Assembly (NCBI GenBank): GCA_030737835.1
Contig: JAUJYN010000013.1
Location: forward strand, 1-64,000
Direction: 5' to 3'
From: Acorus gramineus
Taxonomy: Eukaryota > Streptophyta > Magnoliopsida > Acorales > Acoraceae
DNA: 64,000 bases
This document shows positions 42,095-53,155 of this stretch, one piece after another; position 1 is the first letter of the stretch, and each line of letters begins with the position of its first letter. A model generated the notes under the pieces. It was not told where the DNA came from. It did no database searches and saw only the letters and a list, made by a program, of their open reading frames with translations. The translations under genes were made by a program, and so were the position numbers.

Positions 42095-42110
42095 TTCTTC
42101 CCCCCTTAGG
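42095..42110 (-). other. Polypurine tract of element C
   Basis: On the minus strand CCTAAGGGGGGAAGAA directly precedes TGTTATATATG of the 3' LTR stub, as in element Y. Confidence 0.85.
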
Positions 42111-42229
42111 AAATTTGTCCTCAAAATATGCAAAAACATCTAGGAGGGGAAAAGATGCGTCACACCTGGCATCCCTTGAGCTCCTAAGTGTCCTTAACAC
42201 CGGAACGGTGCTGCCATCGCACCTCGACC

Positions 42230-42690
42230 AACTGGACGGTCTTGGTGCAGAACCTCCTCACGCGGCGGTCCATGATCTCAATCGACTGCTCCACGAATGA
42301 CTATCCGGCTCAGAGACGAGCGGCTCGAACGGGATGACGTGGGCAGGATCGCGGACACACCTTTACCCAACTGCGAACCCACCACTCCAAGACGGAGAGG
42401 TAAGAATTGGCGCTGAGGTGAGCCTCCGAGTAAACTCCAGGAAGCTCTCCTCGCAAGACGGGGACCACTCGAACCGGACATCCTTCCGAGTAAGGCGGTT
42501 AAGAGGAACAGCTATCTTCGAGAGTCCCTCGTCAAGCTTCCTGCAATAACCCTCCAACTCGGGAAGCTCCGAGTCCTTGCGGGGTTCGACGGTCGGCGCC
42601 TAATTGACGCGACGAGCGTCTTGCCCGGGTCCACAGATATGCCTTCACCAGAAATCACCCAGCCCAAAGGCCTTAACCTCTAACCAAAAC
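42230..42690 (-). pseudogene. Element C pol remnant with the same deletion as element Y
   Basis: Minus-strand frame 42557-42363 reads EGLSKIAVPLNRLTRKDVRF, SPSCEESFLEFTRRLTSAPI and ends GGFAVG. The next frame (42350-42278) corresponds to DPAHVIPFEPLV of the pol end. The breakpoint falls after the same GFAVG as in Y. Catalytic RNase H and integrase are absent. Confidence 0.85.
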
Positions 42691-42719
42691 TCGCACTTGA
42701 TCTCTCATCTATTGATGCT

Positions 42720-43420
42720 TCCATGGTATCCCTTGTCTGGGAAAAGAAACCTCGGGAGGGCACCATGAAATCCCGATATAGGATACCCCGACAACCAAAC
42801 AAGGAACACGAAGTACCCTAGCCCGGGTTCCAACGCCGACCTCACAAGGCCCCTTAATCCAGAAAGGAACACTAGAAGAAGACATCATTTTAAAATAACA
42901 CATCTAACCCCTCCAGATCACCTACATCTAGATGATAGCTCAATGATGTCCTTCAACATCAACAACAAGACCGGACCCAACATCATTGGGAATGGTCCAA
43001 CAGAACTTGGGTCACGAGCGACCCGTCTTCGCCTCATCCACACCCTCACTCCCAAAAGGAGACATTTTGGGACTTTGGGAGAGACTTAGACTGCTCTCTA
43101 CCCCTGGTCCACCGGTAGCCTCTCCCCGCTCCGTAGCTCGCCTGGTCCTCTGACCGGGAGCCTGTCTAACGCCGGGGCTGTACTACGCGGATCCGACGAA
43201 GGGGAGAGCGATTCCACGCTCGCGACACCATTCAATAACCTCTTACCGGGTAGCCCCTACCTAGCATACTCCCAAATTCAGTACCCCTCCGACTGCATCG
43301 GTGGTACCTACTGATGGGAACTCGCTGCCAGGACGGCCAAAACCCGGCTTCCTTAACCCAAACAACCACTCTTGATTCTCACTCATCCAAATACCACACA
43401 CACTTGCATAATAACCATCA
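42720..43420 (-). other. Captured LTR-derived segment between gag and pol in element C
   Basis: Mirror of 35086-35720: contains the reverse complements of GTACCACCGATGCAGTCGGA, GGATCCGCGTAGTACAGCCC and a recurring module at 42746-42836. A CA-rich stretch (43370-43450) at its gag side is not present in Y. Confidence 0.75.
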
Positions 43421-43456
43421 AACACACACCCACACATACATCCTATTACTAGAGAG

Positions 43457-44796
43457 CTAGGAACATAGGATAATACCTCGAACCATGACACCCAAAGGCT
43501 GCACCTCCTCGGCCGTAAGCGCTGCAACTCTGCCTTGGACCAACCGCGGCTGAGGAACAGGAGCACGCCTCACCGGCTGCACTGGCTGCTGCTGACGCTG
43601 AGGCTGCTGCTGCTGGCGCGGAAGCTGCTGCTGCAAGAACTGCGGCTGCTGAGGTGGCATCACTCGGGGCCGGCCAGCATCAGGGCAATTGTATCTGATA
43701 TGCCCGATGCGCTGACAATGGAAACAGCGCCGCTTCTCCGGCCGCACGGACTGGATGGGCACTGCCGCGATGGGTGCTGGATCCCACACTGGCACCGCAT
43801 CCGCTGGAGGAGAGGAAGCCGCTGACTGATCGAAACGGGGCCTCCTCTTGCGCTGCCCCTGGTCCCGACTCCCGGAAGGACCCTGATCTGTAGAAGGGAT
43901 CGGAACCGTCACCATGATCCCGAGATCTCGCTCGACGGTCTTCGCTCGAGACACTAAGTCGGAGAACCTCGAGAATGCATGGGCGGTGACGTGCACCCTG
44001 ATAGCGCTGCTGAGACCCAACTCGAAACGACGACACCGCGTCTCCTGGTTGCCACCAAGGCTGGAGCGAACCTGGAAAGCCTCGTGAAGCGCGCAGAGTA
44101 GTCAGCAACCGACATGGAACCCTGCGTCAACTGCTCGAACTCCCGCATCACGATCTGGCGCGTCGAGAACGGGAAATACTCCTCCAAGAAATACCTCTGG
44201 AAACCCGCCCATGTGAGCCGCGCCACTCCCTCGGGGACGTCCACCACTCGGGTAGCCCACCAGTCGGCGGCGTTACCCTTCAGCATGAAGGTGGCCAGGG
44301 CGACTCGCTGGCGATCGGTGCAAAGCATGGCCGCGAAAATGGTATCCACCTCCCTCAACCAACGCTCTGGCGCAAGAGGATCTGCCGACTGCCCATGAAA
44401 CTCGGGAGGATGGAGCTTTAGAAAGGCGTTGAGGCCGCTCTGCTGCACTCGCGCTGCCGCCTCTAGCTCCTCCTCCCTCTGCAGGGGATCCTCAACTCTC
44501 ACTGCCAGAACTGCCACAGGAACTGGGGGTACATCGGGTACCACAGGCGGATCTGCCACCAAGGGGACCGGCGGAACTGCCTCGCGGGTCACCCTCAGCT
44601 CCTGAATCTCCCTAGCCTGCTCTGCCAACATCCTCGTCTGTGTCTCCACCAAATCAGCCAACCGAGCGAAAGCACGCTCCCAAGCAGGAGGCTCCTGCGT
44701 CAAGGGCTCTCCGGTAGCATCCTCGTCTCTGGTAGGTCCGGAAACCTCCAAAGACCGAGAGGGACCTCGTCCGCGCCGTCCTCTGCGAGGAGGCAT
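43457..44796 (-). pseudogene. Element C gag, near complete, one frameshift
   Basis: Structural protein of the retrotransposon particle. From ATG 44796: MPPRRGRRGRGPSRSLEVSG, a Gln/Glu-rich helical part (VETQTRMLAEQAREIQELRV), then the retrotransposon gag core (WLREVDTIFAAMLCTDRQRV, AADWWATRV, FQRYFLEEYFP, EFEQLTQGSMSVADYSARFT). A one-base indel near 44050 shifts the frame. Reading resumes at about 44030 with GLSSAIRVHVTAHAFSRFSD, followed by the zinc knuckle RCFHCQRIGHIRYNC (CCHC), a Gln/Pro tract, and GRVAALTAEEVQ, the usual gag-protease border. Protease itself is absent: LTR-derived sequence follows. Best preserved gag of the nest; a repaired relative probably supplies proteins in trans. 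Confidence 0.88.
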
Positions 44797-44898
44797 ATCA
44801 GCACCCTAAGAAAACCAGACACTAGGATCAGAATACTCATATCAAAATCCTAGGACTCATCTCTACGAAGGGAAGACTATTGGCTCTGACAGGACCAG

Positions 44899-44910
44899 GC
44901 TCTGATACCA
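44899..44910 (-). other. Primer binding site of element C
   Basis: TGGTATCAGAGC on the minus strand, 5 nt after the LTR end. Confidence 0.9.
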
Positions 44911-44915
44911 ACTTT

Positions 44916-47900
44916 TGTCACGCCCCAGGGCGGCCGTCCCCGGGACGCGGCAGGTGTATATATCATATCAGAAGCCTACACATGAGGTCAAATATATACT
45001 CTAAACCACAGATAAAAATGACAACACAGATCAAACAGGGCTGACATAATATATACACAATATAGCGGAAGCTAATACTGAGTCTGTAACTCAAAACATA
45101 TTACAGACCCGATACACAATCATATGTCCTGTGAGAGCCAATATACATAGTAACAACTGAACATATACAAACACGTGCCAAGCACGGAAATCAAATACAT
45201 ACAGACAAGAAGGGATGCTGATAACCTCTGGCACTCGCGGAACGTGGCGCTGCTCCGCTACTGAAGAAATCCCTCGGAAAGCTCCAACTGCTGCTCCGGC
45301 TCTAGCTCAGGCTCAGTGACCACTGGGGAAAAACATATGCGAGGGGTGAGCCACACGCTCAGTGAACAGCACAACCCATGCATCACAGACCATATTTACC
45401 ACAATTCCATTATTTATCCATCCTCAAAAACATAACAACATAATCCAGTGGTTCGTACTTCGCCGAACCACCACACCCTCACCCTCACCCATCAATGGGT
45501 GACATAGGCTATTGGGACTGATAATCATCCATTCACAAATCCAGTAGGTCGCTCATCGCCAACCCACTACACCCTCACCCTCACCCTACCACGGGTGACA
45601 TAGGATTTTGGGACTGACTAGGCTGTTGGTCACCCTTGGTCCACCGATAGTCTCTCCTCCACTCCGTAGGCCGCTTGGTCTCCACCCACAACTTCAGCAC
45701 AGTCCGAAACCAAATCAGGAGGTGCCTACTGATGTGGGTCCTCCGAAGGACGGCCTTTCTAACGCTGGGGGTAGCCTCTACCGGATCCAACGCAGGGAAC
45801 AGAACAGCCTATCCATACGCATATGATCCACTCGGATCCGCCGACAACACATCTCTACCACTCAAATGTCATGAACTCTTCAGAGTTCCTCCAGGGCGCA
45901 TATCCAAGATGCGGGGAATAAGTACAATCAAAAGCAATGTTGGAATATCATTGGGGGAAAGAAACTCGGGAGGGCGGCGTGAGTTCCCGATACAGGATAC
46001 CCCGACAACCAAACAAGGAACACGGAGTACCCTAACACGGGTCTCACCGCTGTCCTCGCAAGGCCCCTCCCCTATAATATTCACTAATCATGCTAATAAT
46101 CATACCAATCATACAACATTACTTATAATATTATTGGGACTAGAAACCTTGGGAGGGCAGCGTGAGTTCCCGATACAGGACACCCCGACAACCAAACAAG
46201 GAACACGGAGTACCCTAACACGGGTCTCAATGTTGACCTCGCAAGGCTCCTCCCGATAATATTACCTAAGGCATGCGATTTAACATACACTAGCATTTAA
46301 TTTAATAAATAAACTAGTAGGACGCATACATAGGCCGAGGTTTCCTAACATGAAACAGGGGACATGGTGCATGGCTCATACACATATCCTAAGGGTGCAA
46401 GTCCCTAACATACAAGTCTAGGGTAGCATGCATTCTACATTTAAATCATGCAAGCATGGAATACATATTACAACAGGTTAATATAATCCATGACGCCCCA
46501 GGAGAGGTCGGTATACGCCCAAGTGCGTATAACGCCTCTCTACTGGGTTGGATTGTCCCACTCACCAGTATCTGGGTCGTCGCGCGACCGCCCGTCTAGA
46601 TCTGCAAGATAGACATTCAATATGGTGAGTTAAAATCCACAAATACTACAAAATACACAAGAACTTACATAAACCCACAACTAAACTCCCAACACTCGGG
46701 CAAACGTGCATACGACCCGCACGCACGCTAGCCCGAGCATCCCGGCAAACACCCGCACGGCCGGCAACCACCCGCACGGCCACCCGACCGCCCGGGCGCA
46801 CCGCCGCGCCTCGGCCCGCGCACTCCGCGCACCGCCGCGCCTCTGCCCGCGCACTCCGCGCACCGCCGGGCCCCTTCCCGCCGCCGAGCCTCCCGTGTGC
46901 ACCGCGCGCCCCCTGCGCCCCAGCGCAGCCGCCCGCGCACACCCCGCACGCCATCGCTGGCCCGCGAGCACCCCGCACGCCCCGCGCGCAGCGTCTCGCC
47001 CCGCGCGCACCCCGCGCGCATCTCCAGCCCCCCATCCGCACGCACTCCGCGCGCACCTACCACCCTCTAGCCGCGCGCACCACGCGCGCCACCCGCTCGC
47101 ACCCACTGCACCCCGCGCACGCCTGCGCCTCCGCCCAGCGCCCGGTATCCGCGGCCCAGCACCCCACGCTCAGCGCCCAGCACCCGGGACCCTCACCCAG
47201 CGCCCAGCGCGCCTGGCAACACGCGCCCAGCGCGCCTGCCAGCATGCCCACGCTGCTGCCCGCGTTGCCTGCCTGCACGCGTCGCCGAGTGGCCCGAGCA
47301 CCGTTCGCCTGCACGCCCGGCACTGCTCGCCTGATGCCCGAGCACCTCCTGCCCTGCTCGCCTGCGCGCCCAGCCTGCCAGCCCGGCCTGCCCGCGCGCA
47401 CAGCCCACAGCCTGCCTACCCACATGCCTCCCCCTGCACCCCCCGAGCGTACGCCCGCGTGCGCACCCGCGCGCACGCGCTCGCGCGCCCAGCAAGCTGG
47501 TGCACCCGCTCCCAGCCTACCCGGCCAGTCCTACCCAGCTCCTCGCGCACAGCTCGCCCAGCTCCAGCCGCTCGACCAGCTCCTCCCGGGTGCACCCGCG
47601 CGCAGCACGCCCAGCGCCCGCACGCCCAGCACACCCGCGCGCCCAGCACCCGCACGCCCAGCACGACCAGCACGCGCCCTGCACGCCCGCGCGCACGCCC
47701 GCGCGCGCCCAGCCTGCTGCGCTGCTGTGCTGCTGCCGGTGCTGCCTGCTGCCCGAGACCAAACCCCCACTGCCCGAGACCACCCCCCCACCATTCCCGA
47801 GCACCCAAAGCACCACCCACCGACCTCCGACCACCTCCACCGCCCTCCGACGGCCACCCACAGCTGCCGACCTCCACCCAACCCCAAAATCCACCTCCTA

Positions 47901-48530
47901 GCATCCATCTAAACAAGAAAAGAGGGGAAAATAGGGCTTACCAAGGGGAGGAAGGGAAGTCCGGACGCTCTCCGCGCGCCGAAACCTTTCCCAAAGGCCC
48001 TCTTACGCCCCGATCTACCACGGCCTTCGAACCGGGCCAAAACAGAGGAGAAAGAGAGGAGGTCGGAGTGGCTAGACTCGTCGGAAAAGGGATTTGAAAA
48101 CACCGGAGTGTAGATCGGGACCCGATCTACACTTCTCGTGCTTTAGGTTTTTGGGTTTGAGGGGTCTAAGGGCCTCTAATGGAAGAAAAAGAGAGAGGGA
48201 GGAGAGAGAGGGATTTGGTAGGGATGATGAATAGTGACATAAGATATTTTCTCACCCGCTATTTATACCAAGTCACTTAAAAACCCGGATACGCCCCGGA
48301 ACTGCGAAATTTTGGGAACGTTACCGGAATTCGATGAAATTTTCGTGAGAGGCCTAAAATGGCACCAGGACACCAAATATGCAGTTAGATTTCCAATCGG
48401 AGTCCTCTAACTCAGGGCGATAGCTAACAGTCTAAAAATAAGCGGTTCCGATCGAAAATCGGTAAAAACCAAAAAACTACCAGAACGCTCTAACGGTTAC
48501 CAGCAGACTAAAAGTGACACATATATAACA
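44916..48530 (-). repeat. 5' LTR of element C (3,615 bp)
   Basis: On the minus strand TGTTATATATGTGTCAC ... GGGGCGTGACA. TATA at 48268-48261, perfect inverted repeat 48108-48132, donor GGTAAGCC (intron from 47941), GC-rich block about 47880-46700, acceptor ATCTTGCAG ending at 46602, a 36-nt block 46601-46566, GTGAGT at 46565-46560, recurring modules at 46236-46160 and 46050-45975, G-rich units 45600-45470, and acceptor TTTTTCCCCAG ending at 45323. Confidence 0.88.
46700..47880 (-). repeat. GC-rich block in putative intron 1 of the element C LTR
   Basis: About 1.2 kb of CGCGC-, GCCCAGC- and CACCCGC-type words. It creates open frames on both strands (up to 463 codons on plus) made almost only of Ala, Pro, Arg and Thr, with no domain; these are composition artefacts. 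Confidence 0.8.
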
Positions 48531-49049
48531 AGAACAATAATCCTTCCCTACATGAGTTAGGAATGCACAATTTTTTCCATTGACTTTCTTCAACTTGCGA
48601 AATCCTGCTATTGTGAATGTGGCTGATCCAAAATGCCCATTAGGTGGCTTATTAAAAACAAAACATGGTAAGCAAAATACTGAATCCTTTGTAGGGGAGT
48701 ACTCTAACCATAAAGAGAATTTTTCAAAGCAATAGTGTTGAAATTTGTGCTTATGTTCACCTGGTGTTGGATAGACCAAAAGCGTATGCTGATAAGGTCC
48801 GTCCCTAAGATACACTTGACGAATTTCATCTTTTTGATTTACTGGATATTCCCAAATTTGACAATGCAATTCTGGAACACGTTCTATAATTGAAAGAGAA
48901 GTACCAATGACATCTTCAGTTCTTAGACGTTTAGGTGAATGACTTTTAATAAGTAGAGGTGGCTTAAAATCAGAAGAAGGAAGTGAATCGGCTCTCGGGT
49001 TGGAGCAATTTCCTTTAAAGAATGAGTCAATCGTTTTAAACTTGTTCAT
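48531..49049 (-). pseudogene. TTF-type zinc-finger hAT-like (ZMYM1/DUF4371 type) gene, 5' part only
   Basis: Minus-strand frame from ATG 49049: MNKFKTIDSFFKGN, then LHCQIWEYPVNQKDEIRQVY, GPYQH, FSLWLEYSPTKDSVFCLPCF, FGSATFTIAGFRKLKKVNGK and NCAFLTHVGKD. This is the TTF-type zinc finger region found at the N-terminus of DUF4371/hAT-type proteins (Cys in FCLPCF, GFRKWKK and NCAFL motifs). The normal protein has about 600-800 residues; this one stops after about 170, exactly where the LTR of element C begins (48530). The remainder is not found in the window. It is a transposase-derived gene, not necessarily mobile. Confidence 0.85.
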
Positions 49050-49203
49050 AATTGACCTAAAAATTCAATTAAAAATCAATAAAAATAAAAAAATAATTGT
49101 ATCCAAATATAATAAATAAATAAATCCCAACAAATTTTTTTTTATCAAAGCATGCACCTTGTTAACCTGACTGTATGCTTCAATGATTTTCTATCGACAT
49201 ACA

Positions 49204-50902
49204 TCTATACTACCTATAAAAGTACCAATCCATGAAAAACATTCATTGGACATGTTTACCCTTACTAATTCATGAAAATCCATTCCTACCCCAAATAATA
49301 TTTGATTAGATATATTTACCATTTCAAATTCTATTAAATCAAATACCCTATATAATGTGTTTAATGTATTTAATTTATACATTTATTTTAATTCTATACA
49401 TTTATTCGTATTTACCCTTTAACATTGTTCACAATCAATTACATGATTATATGTCTAACTTTAATATATGCAACTTCATTTTATATAATTATATAATATA
49501 TCTACATATATTATATTGTAACAACTAGAAAATCCTTATATATAATAGAAGCTCTATGTATTTAATTATCAATAAAAAAATTAAATAAATCTGGAAGGGG
49601 GGAGAGAATTCAACCAAAATTTAATATATACCAAAATTTAAGCTCTATGTCATATATGTATCGTGATATTTCCTAAATATAAATTTGTACATGAAGTTTA
49701 TGTTTTAATCAATGAATCTAAATTATTATAAAATCTTAATATATGTTATATTACATGCAAATGTTACCAGATTAACCTATATATATATATTAAATTTCAT
49801 TAATAAAGTTATATATTAAATATCAAAATTTTATATAAAACTTAATGTCTTTGATGGTTATGAGTTATGGAAATATCAAAAGCCATTGGAATGAGTTACG
49901 GAAATGCCAAAGGTTATTGAACATTCATGTCTCCATATATAACTCATAGATTAGTGGACAAGGGTTATGGAAAACACTAAAGGGCATTGGAAACCCATAT
50001 AACTCATGAATTAATGGAAATAATGGGAATACTAATTCCATGTATAACTCATAGATTAATTAAATGAGTTATACAAATCATAATAGTCTTTGATGGGAAG
50101 ATCAAAGGGTAATGAAGATGTCTATATAAGGGTGAGGTCCCAAACCAAAAGAATATCTTAATTTTCACTTTTTTTCTACAGTGTGGGCTTCATGATTCTC
50201 TACCGCTTTTTTGGCCCTTTAAGCTCAAAACAAAACAAGAAATTAAGGATTTTGTGGAGACTAAGAGCACTACTACTGAAAAAACTGTAGTGGAAGAGGC
50301 AACTTTGCAGGAAGTTCTGTAGAAATTCATTGAGGTTGTTCTGAATCTAACTATTGTAAATAGGTAATAATTTAAGTTCAAGTGGAAAAAATTACTTCAT
50401 AAATATATAACATACATTCAAGTTCTCATAATTGGGTAATTATTCTTTGACTTAATGTTTAGAGCGAATTTTTATTTATAATGTTAAAATACTTTAAAAC
50501 TCATCTTTCTTCTTTCTCTTTTTCAAAGAATGGCAACGATGCATATGATGATAAAATGAAATGAGTCATTACTTGTAATTATCTAAAGTTCAATGTAAAT
50601 TTAGGACTTATCATTTCTACATATTTATGTGGATGAATTAGTGGATAAGAATAAAATTTCTCTTTATATGCATATAATTTTCAAAGTAACACTTCATGCA
50701 CATATACTACAATGATAATTATTGAATAATTTATATATTAACGATCATAATCAAACACTAACAAAAATGTACAAATATGTATAGATGATTCAAATAGAAA
50801 ATAAGTAAAAAACTGGGACATAAGAAATTAAATGTCATACTCTTTGTTTGTTAAATTATCAACAAAAATAATTCATGTGCAATGCACATATGCCTCAACT
50901 AG
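49204..50902 (+). mobile_element. Non-autonomous Helitron, 1,699 bp
   Basis: The 5' end TCTATACTACCTATAAAAGT follows an A. The 3' end is CTAG followed by host T, preceded 9 nt upstream by a perfect hairpin ATGTGCA-A-TGCACAT (50875-50889). These are the canonical Helitron ends, inserted between A and T without target duplication. A paralogous uninterrupted sequence near 1930-1960 supports the borders. The interior is AT-rich with no Rep/helicase frame; imperfect repeats of GAGTTATGGAAAT occur at 49860-50000. Confidence 0.85.
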
Positions 50903-50903
50903 T

Positions 50904-51520
50904 AGAATTAAAAGTGGGGCTCGAAAAAAAAAAAAAAACAAATATTACTCATACAAAAATTTGAAGAATTGAAGATAGAAAATAATATTTTTATATCTTC
51001 TAATCCAATCAACAAAAATAAATCAAATTCATCAACAAAAAAAAAATAGAGATCAAATATAAAGAAAAAAAATATCCAAAGTAAATATTCAAAATATTTT
51101 CATTTAAAAAAAATATTAAACATATAACAAGAAAAACAGTAGGGGTTGAAGATATTTTCGATGGGATATGAGATTTCACGACTCACGAGAGACGCCACGA
51201 CGAGTCGACGACCAGACGACGGCGCATCGATTTTTTTTTTTTCGGTTGTATGAGGGATTGTGGGAGTGGGGACACGGGGTAATAGGTTTTTTTTGTTTTT
51301 TCTAATTAAGTGTGTTTCACTGTCCCACCCAATCAGCAAGCCTTTATAATTATTGAACTAATGGGCTCACGATTGAACGGTTAAAAACTATATAAAGTTA
51401 TGCATCGATGATGTTTTTTTTTTTTTTTTTTTGTGTGTGTCATATGTGTGTGTAGGCTATTTAATTAAAGTATATAAAATCATTGGGTGGCCCCCCCCCC
51501 CTTTATAAAATCATTGGGTG
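50904..51520. other. AT-rich spacer, probable 5' region of the broken TTF gene or its element
   Basis: Continues the repeat interrupted by the Helitron. It contains poly(A)/poly(T) runs (T19 at 51414-51432, C13 near 51490) and a short CGACGAGTCGACGACC-rich patch at 51190-51225. No coding frame is recognised. Confidence 0.4.
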
Positions 51521-52405
51521 GCTCGGATCGTGATACATTGAATACTTAGATGAACGTGTGCCGTAACCGAACTTTGTGACTTCAAAATTCCAAATTTAAT
51601 TAAGATTTAAGAGCACGTGTACTGATATTGAAATCTGTAGTTGTTACCCTTCAATGTTATGAAGTGACAGATTTGGCTGTTCAAACTCTTTTTGACGGTT
51701 TAAAACTATTATATGCTTAATGTTAGTAGATAACCATCCAAAGGGTGCATGGAATTAAGAGTTAACGACAGAAGGAAATGAACCGTCAATGCCGTATTCT
51801 ATTGGACGATTAACATTTATTTTTAAGTGCATTGAATATGGAGAGCGTCACTTATCCGGCCGGTATCATGCATCTACGAGTGATGAGGGCTACCGAAAGT
51901 TGTTATTTAAAAGATTCGCTTGATGTGATTAACGAGCTCAAAAAAATATTTGCTAATATTATTCAAAAGAGAAATGATTCATAAATCCTAATTTATAAAT
52001 TCTAAGTAAACCTCATATGTATAATACCTATTTATATTTTTTGTGGTTTTTTGTTTATTCGATAATTGTTCTCATAATCAATAAGATAATTATAATTACT
52101 CATTTCCACCTATATAGTTAGAGTAATGACGGTGACAATAAATCATTTCCATTTATAATTCACTTTTTTTTTTTTTTTTTTGGATTCATTCCAATTGAAT
52201 TATTTATATATACATAATCAATAATTCATTTCTTTTTTAAAACACCATTATTGATTTTAAAAACACCTAGTAGAAGGTCGATTTTTTTTTTTAAGATTCA
52301 TCAACCATTGATTTCATTTGAACATTTTTTATTATCGTTTTAATGTCTGTCGATTCAGGTGTCTTTTTTATTTATTTGGTTATGCAATTGAGGTCTAATC
52401 ATCTG

Positions 52406-52410
<5 letters not shown>

Positions 52411-52446
<36 letters not shown>
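52411..52446. repeat. (AT)18 microsatellite
   Basis: 36 bases of alternating AT. Confidence 0.95.
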
Positions 52447-52449
<3 letters not shown>

Positions 52450-52639
52450 TGTTAAAAATGGTGTTTGATGTTAAATTATTTTTTATTGGCAAGTTCTTTT
52501 CTTTTTAAACAATCTAAAACAAATCATTTTCATTCGTTTGAACATTTTGACGTGGACTGAAGTTCATATTAATAGCTGTGTGTGTAACATTCGTAAATCA
52601 ATTACATGTTAAACTATTTTGATCATATTATGCAATATT

Positions 52640-53155
52640 TTAAAAAGTTAGTTACATTTATGAATGTAACTGACTTTTACTGTATAAGCCAGTACTTAGA
52701 ACTTATGCTAAAGTCAATTACATTCACAAATGTAACTAATATTTTTTTGTGAACAATTGATTTATTGGGCTATCGTTTTCAATATCTGTCAATGTAGGTG
52801 TAACCTTTGTTATTGTTTGTTTTTGTATTTGTTACAATTTTTTCTTCAATTTGGTGTTTGATATTAAATTTGGCAGTCTTAGATATAGCTTTTGTTTATA
52901 ATTTTTTATTTGAATACGCCGTTTGATGTTAAATTTATTTTTCTGGAGAATTTATAGAGTTTTTATGTTGTATTAGCATGTGGTTGTGTAACATTTCAAA
53001 CTAATTTGAACCTTTATGCATTATATTTTGTAAGTCAATTACATTTTTGAAATGTAATTAGTGTTTATATGCCTTATATAATAAAAGTCAGTTACATTCA
53101 TAAATGTAACTAAAGTTTTTATGCAATAAGTTACAATCACAAAATGTAACCGAGT
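52640..53155. repeat. Five dispersed copies of a TTACATT...AATGTAA hairpin
   Basis: GTTACATTTATGAATGTAAC and variants occur near 52650, 52720, 53038, 53092 and 53130, each an inverted repeat of 7-8 bp with a 3-6 nt loop and often preceded by AAAGTCA or AAGTCA. Unlike random AT-rich sequence, the stem is the same word in all five. Confidence 0.7.

Larger units (their letters stand above)
42068..48530 (-). mobile_element. Gypsy element C, minus strand, with only a 27-bp stub of its 3' LTR
   Basis: On the minus strand: 5' LTR 48530-44916, primer site 44910-44899, gag 44796-43457, captured LTR segment about 43420-42720, pol remnant about 42690-42230, polypurine tract 42110-42095, and the first 27 bases of the 3' LTR (42094-42068) before the sequence turns into an inverted LTR fragment. 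The internal structure is the same as in element Y. The 5' LTR is inserted in a TTF-type hAT gene (48531-49049). The left target site is lost, so the insertion cannot be checked by target duplication. Confidence 0.85.

Noticed and set aside
46706..48097. 463-codon plus-strand open frame and other long frames (21770-22624, 37215-38055, 40590-41496)
   Set aside because: They lie in GC-rich LTR blocks, are open on both strands at once, and consist almost only of Ala, Arg, Pro, Thr or Gly without any domain. Lack of stops follows from base composition.
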